NCBI GenBank assembly: GCA_903813345.2
Contig: CAIIXF020000004.1
Location: 6,095,525 to 6,159,524 of the forward strand
From: Owenia fusiformis
Taxonomy: Eukaryota > Annelida > Polychaeta > Sabellida > Oweniidae
Direction: 5' to 3'
DNA: 64,000 nucleotides
This document shows positions 1 through 11,200 of the stretch, piece after piece. Every line of letters begins with the position of its first letter. Within the stretch, counting starts at the first letter, position 1. A program made the position numbers and the translations under genes. The notes below the pieces were generated by a model. The model was not told where the DNA came from. It did not search any database and was given only the letters and a program-made list of their open reading frames with translations.

Positions 1-565
1 AGTGATACCTTGGTATGAAAACAGGTAATAATGTGATAATTGGCAAATTAGGATTTAATGGATTACCATAAAGCCAATTGGATTAACCTCCTGTAGAGAT
101 CAACATTTGATGCTACCACTAATTAATTTGATAATTAGCCAATTAGGATTTCATAAGATTATCATACATCAAATTGGATTAAGAGATGTCCATGTGATGC
201 TACTATTTAATACCCCTTGCTGTTTGTTTCATACTTAATAAGTACGATTAAGAATGTCAGTTAAAAACAAATGAATTATTAGCAGTAGAAAAAAGTCTTT
301 AAAACTTAATTGCCAAATCTTAGAGGAGGATTGACAATGTCAGAAAACATTTTTGGCAGAATGAATAGGATTAAGAATGTCAGATACCTTTTTGAGTAAA
401 ACAAATGGATAATAAATGATATATAGCTGCCCTGCAATGATCGGAGAATCTTATTTTCAGTGACACATATCAACCCTATATTTATTCTTTAAATCCCCGC
501 GAACCCGAAACCTCTGTAAGTGGAACACCTCCTAAGTGGCAGTGTTCAACTTACACAGGTTCTAC
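1..565. other. Non-coding flank, nothing recognised
   Basis: AT-rich sequence without an open frame or splice-bounded exon that I can support. Two loosely similar stretches near 30-70 and 130-180 share the phrase 'aattaggattt', so this may be an old decayed repeat. Confidence 0.4.
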
Positions 566-1628
566 TGTATATACAAGGGGCGATCCATATATTCTGATAA
601 AAATGTTCTCATTTTGTGATTTTTTCACATATCCCTTTCATTTTTTCAGAACATGTAGATTATGTAATTACACATACGATGCTAAAATATTTTAGCTATA
701 TCTTAAATTAATTTTGAAATAAGGTTGCCATGGTAACCTGTATTTAGGGTAGGCAGGTCAGTTAAATTATAACGTCTAAAATAGATAAATATGTTAATTT
801 AATCATTCCTTGGTACCTATTTTAAGCAGATCAAACGCATCTTTCAGTCATTGCCAACTATTCATTGATCTGTTCCATACCCCTGTTGCCCTTGTTTGAT
901 AATTTATACAGTTGGATAGCTATCTTTTCATGAGTAACATCTCAATTTATCGTAGTGTTATTCTCTGTCCGCAAGCTCTTCTTGCAACCAGATTGTGGAT
1001 GATCTTTAACAGTGACCATGCCTTCCTCTTTACAATACTACCTATAGATTCTTTATGCAGATATAACATCTTGTCCATGCACTTAATGAGTCCATGTATG
1101 TCTCTGACAGTGTCCTCTTACTTATTCTTGAAAGAAAATAAAATCTTCTAGTATTCCCTAATGTATCCGTTAATGTCATACTCTGCCTCAGCCACATTAA
1201 CCTCATCTGACAATTTTTGGTGTCTCATAACATGTAATGTCAATTGGCCCATTCTGTCCTACAATGCTATTGTGATTTGTTGTGATGTTATAGTGAGCAC
1301 ATATAAACATTTGTTTAGCAACAAACAACGAGTAACAATACCAAACTTTTTTAGAAAAAATGCATGATTTCAGCATACTTTAAAATAATCAAAATAACAA
1401 GTTATTATGATATTTATATGTTATAAGTTAATTGACCTGCCTACCCTTAATACAGGTTACCATGGCAACCTTATCTCATTGATAATTTAAGATATAGCTA
1501 TAATATTTTAGCGTTGTATGTGTAATTACATAATCTACATTTTCTGAAAAAATGAGAGGGATATGTGAAAAAAATCACAAAATGAGAGCATTTTTATCAG
1601 AATATATGGATCGCCCCTTGTATATACA
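566..1628. mobile_element. DNA transposon-like element with about 208-bp terminal inverted repeats
   Basis: Positions 566-773 match the reverse complement of 1420-1628 with few differences. Both ends begin with TGTATATACAAGGGGCGATC and both inner ends contain the phrase CAGGTTACCATGGCAACCTT or its complement. The middle (774-1419) has only short open frames that match no transposase I recognise, so this looks like a non-autonomous element. The outermost bases are TA-rich, so I cannot separate target duplication from repeat end and do not assign a superfamily. Confidence 0.75.
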
Positions 1629-2961
1629 TTTGTATTTATGTACTTATCTACTTGTAGTTATGTCTATGTAAGTTTTTCTTTCTCTTCTTTTGTACACTTG
1701 CCCTTAAGGGGATTATTGGGTAAAATAAATTAATATATAGAAAAAAATATGCCAATATAAGTGTGTTAATGAAATTATATCACTGAATGGGTCATTTCTG
1801 GTGATACCAGCTGAGCTAGCTATAAGCCCTTGTGAACTCTCCAACTTGACATCCCTCCTGTGTTGTGTTGGTGTTATAGCAAACATGCGTTTTGGCAGTA
1901 ACCATTCATAATCAGATAATGGACTTCACGACCGTCTAAACTTTATAATAATTTCTGTAAAAGTGGTGAAACTTTGCAGTCATTCAGGAGATATTTCTTG
2001 TGGCAGTTTATTGATAAAGACTACTATATCTAGCTTCCATAATTATTTGCCATTACTTGCTATTACTATCGATACGCTATCCAATCAACTTGCAGGATAT
2101 GATCACGTGAACAATCACAAGCACATGTTTGTTAAGGACCGCGCATGCACAAAGTAAAATATGAAATCGTAGAAATGGCAGATATCTCTGTTTGTTAAAG
2201 TTGAACATCATCAATTCAAAACTACGGTAATACTATTTCAGTTACACTATCAAAATATTCAGAAAACAACGGCGAACATTCTGAGACCTTGGTCAAGCCC
2301 ATAGAATTGTTCATCGAAGGTGACGTTGGCATAGTTCAGATCAGGACATCCCCTCTTCTGAGTTTTATTTTTATATTTTGATGACCTTGAAAGGTCAGAA
2401 CCGCGTTTTGGTTTCTATTTTGGTTCTTTAACATATTATTTCTCTTACCATGTTCATGCATGTTCATTTGGATCATAATTGTCAATAGATTGTCATGGTA
2501 ACCTCACAATGAAGAAGTTAACGCATTCTAGAATTGGCCCTATAGAATGGTATACAATTTGAAGCCAACTTCCCATCATTCAAAAAAATTCTTGGTGTAC
2601 ACATTCCAAGAAAAAAATATTTTGTACTCTTCATGTATGATATTTAGTTAAGAAATATCTTAAAAAACAACAAAAAAACATAACTAATGTGTACATGTTG
2701 ATTGTATGATACAAAATGGATTTTATCATACTTATGGAAGGGGATAATGAGAGTGTGAGTCCTCTCGCAAATTATATTTTTTATCAGAACTCATGAGTTA
2801 TTACCCACAACGCAACAATTCAGGAGAAAATTTTGAGACCTCTTTTTCTAATAGACATTTTTGTTAACTTTTACATATTTTGAGCTTTAATCATATTCGA
2901 AATAATTGATTTCAAGATAATACTAAGACAAACATATTTATCAAGTACTCTAAAAAACTAA
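1629..2961. other. Intergenic, nothing recognised
   Basis: No coding potential or RNA gene that I can support. Short open frames here have no recognisable domain. The duplicated block that carries the PR/SET genes starts just after this stretch. Confidence 0.4.
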
Positions 2962-3360
2962 TAGTGACGAACTTATTGCGAGTTTGGAATAGAATATACT
3001 CTCCCTCCACCATACGAAAATTCTTAGACCTAAACCACTTTTTGATACATTAATGTCTCCGATATATGTCCACTTCCATATTCGTTTACTGCAGATAAAT
3101 AAGACAAACGAACATCGACTTTATTCATATCCATTATATTGCTCACTTAGCCATTAATCGTGTATACAGTACTATACTATAAATTATGGGCTTCGTGAAT
3201 TTAGATAATAAAAGCGGCAGTAACTGAAATATATATTTTTTCATAAATATCGATTTTGATTTTAGTAATACATGCATTTCATACAAAATTTGTTCGTTGT
3301 ATGTCAAGATAGGCTCTCTCTCTTAATGGTATGGAATACATGTAGGGAGATTTTGCGACA

Positions 3361-6018
3361 ATGGTACCGGTTTGGCTTAATGACGTTTTACGACAACAGG
3401 TATATGTAAGTCTGCCCAAATCGTCGTTTAATGTCACTACACAGAAGTAGTGATATATTATTAACGATCATTATTTACATACATATATTAAACCCTGAAA
3501 ATATTTTTTTCTGATACATTGCACATCTCACAGGAACCGAACAGAATTGTCCGAAAATAAAATCCAACACCCTCTCACCCTTGGTATACGCAGCTATTGC
3601 CCCGAACCGATCCGTCTTCTCGCTGCAAGCAGATTGCCCCGAACCGGTCCGTCTTCTCGCTGCAAGCAGGATGAAATTCTTTGTCACAAAATTTGGCATT
3701 TTTTATAAAATCAAACGCGCGTCATTGAAACTCACAAGATGTAAATAGCATGTCATTTACATCATACCTTGATGGGGAAAAATAGATCTTATATGTTAGA
3801 AGTACTAAATAAAAGTTATCGTGAAAATGAGACAGTCGTTCTCAAGAGAAAAGAGCATAAATGCGCATTTAGAGAGTTTTGGTCCGTTTAAAAATCTGTA
3901 AAAAATTGGGGTACTTAAAAGCATCGGGAGGCATCATATATTTCAAATTAGACACGAGGAAGTCAATATTGAGCAAGTTATGGCTATTTCAAATTCAAAT
4001 AAAACCGTTAACCCGTACCGGTCTAGCTTTTGACCCGTACCGGTCAATTTTCGTTAGCTGCGTATACCAAGGATGCCTCTGTGAACCGAAGAAAAAAGAA
4101 TAAACGATTTTTTCTTAGTAAACACATAGTTTAGGGGAGGGGAGCGGGGTGTGTTGGATTTTCTGTTCGGACAATTCGAGGGTCTGTTTCTGTGCTTGAG
4201 TTCAAAATTCTTTGACAAGATACACTACTCTATTGAAGAGAAGCGTTTCGACATAATTTAAGAGTAAATCTTACATCTACTAGATGTATAGTATGTAGTT
4301 AGTTAATTGAATTGTAAAGAGCTGCTCAACGATGTTATTCAAAATGTTTTAAGCACAATCCCTTCAACCATACTATGTAGAATTTTATCACTAACTACAG
4401 TTTTAACACTAGGTGAAGATACAGGTGTTCCTGCTAGTGTGGAGTTGGATATCTTGTGAAGCAGGTTTGATTTTTGCATTTTAGTCATAAATTAATGTGT
4501 ATTCTGTTTGCGCAATACAGAGATGAAAGAGAGCAGTTTTTTTATTGTTCCTTTCAGAGGATATTATATATATAGGAAGTGTACACATAATATACTCGTA
4601 CAGCATATATTACAGGTAAAACTGATTGGAGCACAGCATATATGAATGAACGTCTATGTCCAACAGAAGACGATTACGTTATTCAAGATCAGAAAGTCAT
4701 GTGGTATTCGGCAAACCGAGCAAAGAAAACCCTCCCGCAAGTGTTTAGGATATCTACATCTAAAATACCAGGGGCAGGGCTAGGTGTATTCTCAGAGATG
4801 TTCATCCCAGTGGGTACTTTCTTTGGGCCATATCAAGGCGATACTGTTCAGAGTATCAAGGATGTTCATTTACAAGGCGATTATGCTTTTGCCGTGAGTA
4901 CATTGCATAATGTGAAGTAATGCCTGGGTCACATTTGCTCCGATCCATCGGCCGGGCGCCGTAGTAAAAATTGGAGCAAATGTGACCAAGGCATAACAAC
5001 CCAAGGTTACTTTTACCATTTTCTCTCCGCGAAAAAATGGGCCAAATAACCCAATTCTTATCTGGCACACTTGTTTGAAATTCAATGGAATTAAAGAGGC
5101 GGAATTGATTTAAAAGAAAGAAACCAAGGTTGAATCGGCTGATTAACGTATTCAAAGCGTATTTGTGTTATGCAAATAAAAATTGTAATTGACTCACAAT
5201 ATATTTGTGGTGATAAAGGATATAATGCAATACAATACAATGCAATACAATAAACGAAAATTAAGATGTGTTATGTGTTATTAAGATGTGTGAAAATACC
5301 ATTTTGTTTGGTACATCTAGGTTATGAAACGAGGCAAAATCATTTACATCATTGACGCTTGGAATCCCGACTGCTCGAACTGGTTACGCTATGTTAATTG
5401 TGCACGCGATATGATGGAACAGAATCTAGAAGCGATCCAATGTGATGGACATGTATGTATAATAGTACTAACCAAAAAAATCCAAAAAGGCCTGGGTTAA
5501 GTAATAATGTCCTGTTGAAGAACACTTATTCTCACTGTTGAAATGGTTCTTAAACAGAACATTGGGCTTGCTTTTTAGAGCCCTTCGGGCTTCGTGGAAT
5601 CTCACTTGTGAAAGATGTACAGGTATTCACCTCAATAGAGTGAAATATTTGTTCAATATTACACGTGTTGTATTTCCTCGTCCATTGCCTCCAAATGATA
5701 CCAGTTCCTTGCATAATATGATCACGAATAATGAAATAATGAATATATTCTTATCCAATACGAGTGCAAAACAAAACTTGAAAGTAATAGTAAGTTGTTT
5801 TTATAAAATCTACTTTTTTCATAATTCAGGTAAACTACAGAACTATCCAACCTATATATCCTGGTCAGGAGCTACTGGTTTTCTACGGTTCACTTTACGT
5901 TGAGTCACTGGGTATATCTATCTCCAACTACTGTAAATGGTACAACGGAACAATGCACCACGCCATAGGGTCTGATAGAAACTGTAGAGATCTGTATCAA
6001 CCAAAGTTAAGACATTGA
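3361..6018 (+). CDS. Secreted-type PR/SET-domain protein, copy A (228 aa, five exons)
   Basis: Exons 3361-3405, 4413-4455, 4616-4893, 5321-5452 and 5830-6018 join in frame with AG/GT borders to 228 codons plus TGA. Exons 1-2 give a leader with the hydrophobic run VFLLVWSWISC; an in-frame TAG at 3343 supports the ATG at 3361. Exons 3-5 give a PR domain like that of PRDM9: GAGLGVFSE (cofactor-binding region), YVNCARDMMEQNL (residues 146-158) and ELLVFYG, then a tail with CKWYNGT. No zinc fingers follow and the stop is clean, so this is a stand-alone PR domain. The family normally methylates histones in the nucleus; a leader, five or more cysteines and an N-glycosylation sequon (NGT) argue for the secretory route. 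Activity is unproven. The exon 2 donor (GTGAAG) is weak but conserved in copy C. Confidence 0.8.
4921..4993. repeat. Foldback hairpin in intron 3 of copy A
   Basis: TGCCTGGGTCACATTTGCTC at the left is matched by its complement at the right end with one mismatch, around a GC-rich loop (GGCCGGGCGCC). Copy C lacks it at the same place, so it arrived in block 1 after the duplication or was lost cleanly from block 2. Confidence 0.7.
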
Positions 6019-6502
6019 AAGTAGTGATCTACTTCAATTTGAAACATGTATCGAACCATTTTTTAAATAATAATTCCATTAGACATGACGGATTTGTATT
6101 TTCAGTTTCATTCTTTATCTACACCTACATGTACCTATTTCAATGCTCAATAATTTTTCATGAAATTTTCACAGGATAATCTTCCAAGCATTCCCAACGA
6201 ACAAAGTCTTTTGTTTAACTCATAATTTATTTTCAGTAGGATTACAGGTTTTCAAAAATGATGGCCAACTTCTGTTGTTAAGGGACTTTTTTCTCCTTTT
6301 GGAGGACAATTCCAGTTTTCGATTGTTATGATTCTAATTTTTTAATAGTTTAATAATAGTTTATTTCTTTGTCACAGGTTTACTCAAATATTACAAGTAA
6401 AATACATGTATTTACAACCCAACCATATGAATATACAAAGACAATCAATGAGAAATATAGCATTGGTATGTCAAAGGTACCTTTGAATGTTCTTTGCATG
6501 TA
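6019..6502. other. 3' flank of copy A, nothing further recognised
   Basis: Sequence after the stop codon shared in part with the region after copy C (near 21145-21240). Only an AATAAT-type A-rich stretch near 6066 is visible as a possible polyadenylation region. No other gene seen. Confidence 0.35.
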
Positions 6503-7490
6503 CAGGGCGTTCAATAAGTATTGCTAATTTTGTTATAACTTTCGTTATCTTGCATATTTCTTCATGAAACTTTTACGACATAAGCAACACATATCTGACC
6601 TTATTCTGGACAACCAACTTAGTATTGACAAAATTATTGTTACTAGGGTAACCATTGTCACAGATACGCGGGGCAACCTTAAGCCTTAAGGGTTTACATG
6701 ATGAATTATTGTTACACATCAAACAAACACTTTGATGAATAAAAACTGTTGATATGGTCAAATCTTGATGCTGTCAGTTTGAATTATATGTATTATCTAA
6801 CAGCGTCGAAAAGAGATCTGAGAGGAATATCGCACTAGAATCTCAACCAGCGGATATCTGTAGTGAACACTGCACATCCCTAGCCACACACTTCAGCGTC
6901 CTCAAAGAGCAATATCGACCTATACGGTCCACCAGGATAACGCCCCTGCTCACAGATCCTCTATTCTCCTAAATACATTAACAGAGCTTGGCATGGAATC
7001 ATTGCCCCACGCAGCAAATTTCCCAGATAAGGCCCCACTTGATTTTGTTGCATTCGCATCAGTGAAAAGGGATCCGAGAGGAATATTGCACCAGAATCTC
7101 AATCAGCTGATATCTGCAGTGAACACCTCCCTAGCCACACACTTTAAGGGTAGCTTCAAAAATGTGTACCATGAGTGGGTCGCCAGACTGCAACTGTGAA
7201 TTGACGCTCAGGGTACCTGCCTATTTTGAGCACCTCATGAAGTTAATATGGATCATGAAGTGACTCTGGCATGGATTATTTATAACTGCACTGCATGTCC
7301 CAAGAGTTAAACGGCATTAAATGATACTGCTTTCAACACTCAAATGTCGTCAAAAGTGACGTCAGAAATTTGCCCCGCATATCCATGATACTGGTTACCT
7401 TAGTAAACATAACTTTGTTAATACTTATGTTAATATGTTGTGAGAGTTTCATGAAGAAAAATACTTTGACTATGGCTTCAGTTTATATCA
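6503..7490 (+). mobile_element. Degraded mariner-like transposon
   Basis: The left end starts TA-CAGGGCGTTCAATAAG, and 6560-6680 is repeated in inverted orientation at about 7370-7460. Around 6925-7199 the plus strand reads pieces of a mariner transposase: VHQDNAPAHRS, then ESLPHAANFPDKAPLDF and a C-terminal stretch ending YHEWVARL. These match the DNAPAH and SPDLAPSDF regions of that family. A piece of the coding region (about 6808-6915) is duplicated. Stops and missing N-terminal sequence make it inactive. The right terminus is not clear. Confidence 0.65.
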
Positions 7491-7796
7491 CAGGAAAAAG
7501 ATAGATGGTGCCCAATGTGGTATCGAGAAATCAAGTTCTAAAATGTTGCATTTTCATTTTTCTGAATTTCTAATTCAAAACTCTAATAGTGTAATGCTTT
7601 TGTGTTTAGATTTTTAAGGGGGGGGGGGGTATGATGCACGGGAATGAGTTATATTTTAACTGAAGGAGAATGACAAAGGGTATGATACCTCACATATCAG
7701 TAATCTGATTTTCAGAAATAAAGATCCTATATCTCTAATTATGCTAAACAACAAATAGATTTGATAGATTGACCTCGATGTATGATATTACCATAC

Positions 7797-7885
7797 AAGG
7801 TGTTCATGAAGTCTCTGTACAATGACAATACAAAGCATATGTAGAATGTAGTGTAAGGAGACTTTATGGATTATGGACACTTTGT
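7797..7885. mobile_element. Small MITE-like repeat
   Basis: Ends read AAGGTGTTCATGAAGTCTC and, inverted, GGAGACTTTATGG..GGACACTTTGTA. It resembles three other short elements in the window, at 46396, 50447 and about 54843, whose ends carry the same 'gtgtccataaagtctc' theme. It lies 5' of copy B. Confidence 0.4.
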
Positions 7886-8224
7886 ATAACATAACCATTC
7901 TACAACGTTCTACATTTTATCGCAGGTGAAAATACAACATGATACATCATCAACTTCCAACAGTATATACTCATTGGTATCGATAATTGGCTATTAATCT
8001 TTCACATAGAACTATGCAACATTTTATATGAACAACCTTCATAAATTTACTTCACAAAAGCGGCACTGATTGTGAAATATATTTAAAATATATATTTATA
8101 CATATATTTTTACAAATATCGATTGTGACTCGACTGAAGTAATAAATGCATGCCATTGAAAATATAATGCACTTATTACATAGAACGGTCCTTGGTAGTT
8201 GGCTTGAAAAACCCGAAGGAAGAT

Positions 8225-11200
8225 ATGGCGACAATGATTTCGATTTATGAGGTTTTAAAACAACGAATTCATGTAAGTTTGCACTTTTTTAAAATGTTCA
8301 TGTGTCATAAAAAGTGGAAACGTGAAGTGTTGTAATAGGCGTTGTTACATACATATTTATTTGCGGGTAAGCTAACCATACATATTTACAATATTTGTTT
8401 GCCTAAAACCATCATACATTTTACGATCACATATAGAACATTTGTCAAGGAAGAAAATCCACTCCATTCATTCCTTGATACACAGCGAGATTTTATAATG
8501 TTGTCTTGATTGTTATTTTGACTTCCAAGGAGCTGTCCAAGAAACTGAAACCGTATTTTTAGTGAGGTTAAGTAACACGTTTTAAGAGAACCTGTATGCG
8601 AGCGTGTAATATTTTACCCGGGGTATCTTAAAGGGATCCATTTCTTGTACACCTTTTAGCTCTTTTTCATTTTCATCATGTGAAAAACTCGAAGTTTTGT
8701 AGGGGTCTTGACACATGTAATACCCGTTTACGGTTCTACTTTTTCTTTTTTCTTTCACAGGTGTCAGAATGGATTTACTTGTTTAAAAACGTGTAATTTA
8801 ACCTCCCTATTATAGATGAATCTGTACGCAAAATAAACCACTTCTGAATTAAATAAGTTTTCCGATATGCATGATCAAACACTAACTACAGTTATTAAAC
8901 ACGTAGGTGCAGGGACGGCTGCTAATGCTGATATGGTGTTCGATATCTTGTGAGTTTGACAATTCCTTTGTAGTACAGGGTGGTCAAAAAATGGAAACCC
9001 TGTATTTTCCTCATATCTTTGTCATTTTGGGTTATTATTCCCTGAAATTTGACACATATGTACAACATTCAATTTCTTACCAGCTAACCATATTTCATGA
9101 CCATCAGATTGATAGTCACAATGGTACAGCACTTTGAACAAGATGCCCCAGTGTGGCCACCATCGCGCTATTGGCAAATCTGAATGGGTTGTCAATGATC
9201 TGACTACATTTTTCAGCAGGTATGGCCTGAATGACATGGATGATTTGCTTTTTGAGGTCTGCAGTTGTCCTGGGGTTATTCTCGTACAATCTTTTTTGGT
9301 GTATCACCACAGGTTGAAGTTAAGTAGGGACATTTTGGATGATAGGTGCAGGTTTGCCGAAAGTGCAATATTGGCCACTGGAGCATGTTGTTTAAAGTGC
9401 TGTAACATTGTGACTATCAATTTGATCGTCATGAAATATGGTAGGCCGGTAGGAAATTGAATGATGTACATATTTGATTAATATCAGAGCGTAATTTCTT
9501 CAAATGACAAAGATATGAGGAAAATGGCGACAGGGTTTCCATTTTTTTGACCACCCTGTATGATAGAGTATTGTACATGGTACAACAGGAAGGTTAATCT
9601 TTAATATACACCTTATTGGGTTGCGATATACATGAAAGCAAACCAATAAGGTGTATATTAAAGATTAACCCCCCTGTTATCTCAAAATCTGCTTGAAACC
9701 CCACCATCGGATTAACAAGGGAAATTCCTCCTAGATAATATTACAGGGATTAAAGAATTGGTGCAGTTTACATAATTTGAGAAATTATTGGCATACATGA
9801 AACCTATTTAAAACAGCATTTCAATTATTCAAAAGCGTCGAGCACAATAATTCTCAGCCCTCTGAACTAAAAAATCTGGGTAGATAATCCTTGAAAATGA
9901 GAACTTTTTGGGGGATTATACGGAGCAATCTAATAATCAATAAAATGTTTTGCAGTGTATTGTTGTTTTTTAGATGAAAAAAATATAAGCAAAATGCACA
10001 AAAAACTTATTCGATTCATTCTAATAACAACTCGAGGTCCTTTGAATATAATATAGCCATACTTTGAAGAGATCAGAAAGTGTTTGCGAAATCCCACATT
10101 AAGCGGCCATTTTAAATTTTACGGGCCTGAATTAGAAAAACGATACAATATTTGCAATCTTCTCTAAATTGCCTTTCATTTGAGTATTATAAAGTTATAC
10201 TTCAAGAAAGATCTCAAAATTAACAAAAACACCTGTTTTCCCGATCCCCCATTCACGGCCCCAAGGTGTCAGGCTGAAAATCACGGAAGATATGCGAAAT
10301 TGATAGATGTTTTGAATGTACTATCAAAATGAATTTCGCAAAATATTCGCGCCATTTCTAGAGGGATGGTTATCATTTTCTGGGGTAACACTTTTGACCA
10401 ATATACATATTCCCACCAAATATGAAGCAAATTTGTCAACTAATGTAGTATTCGAGTCATCTTTCGGACGGACGGACAGATTGATGGACCGACAGACTGA
10501 CTGACTGATGGGTGAACGGCTTCACTATCCCTACCGATCTTCGCTCGTTGGGATAAAAATCCACGTCCAATTTGAAATTCCGGTTTTAAACTTATTTAGG
10601 AGTTGAGCTTCTCAGGCTCAGGGTTCACCGTTCCTGCAATCAACGTAGAGTATAATTACAGGCATACTTGGTTGGAGTAATGCTTTGTGTAGGAATACTT
10701 TATGTCCAACAGAAGACGATTATGTAATCCGAGATCGGAAAGTCATGTGGTATACGGCAAACCGAGCAAAGAAAACCATTCCGCAAGGGTTTAGGATATC
10801 TACATCTAAAATACCAGGGGCAGGGCTAGGTGTATTCTCAGAGAAAGTCATTCCAGTAGGTACTTTCTTTGGGCCATATCAAGGCGATACTGTTCCGAGC
10901 ATCGAGGATGTTCGTTTGTCTGGCGATTATACTTTTATCGTAAGTACCAAGGGACATAAGATGAGTTTCTCATATAAAATACAAGTAATCAAGAAGGTGG
11001 ATTAAACGAAAGTCTAGGTGAACTACATGAAAAAAACAATTTCGTTAATTTTTAACAGGTATACCGGAATGGTAGTAAGTACTTTGTTGACGCATGGAAT
11101 CCCGACTCCTCAAACTGGTTACGCTATGTTAATTGTGCACGCGATTTGATGGAACAGAACCTAGAATCTATCCCATATGGCGGAAATGTACGTTTGTATA

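Noticed and set aside
4642-4920. PR exon of copy A as a free-standing 92-aa gene starting at ATG 4642
   Set aside because: The frame is open upstream to an acceptor at 4615 and joins in phase to exon 2; the same structure holds in three other copies. The last residues after 4893 read into the intron.
9134-9460. 108-aa plus-strand frame
   Set aside because: It is the antisense of the mariner transposase C-terminus on the minus strand.
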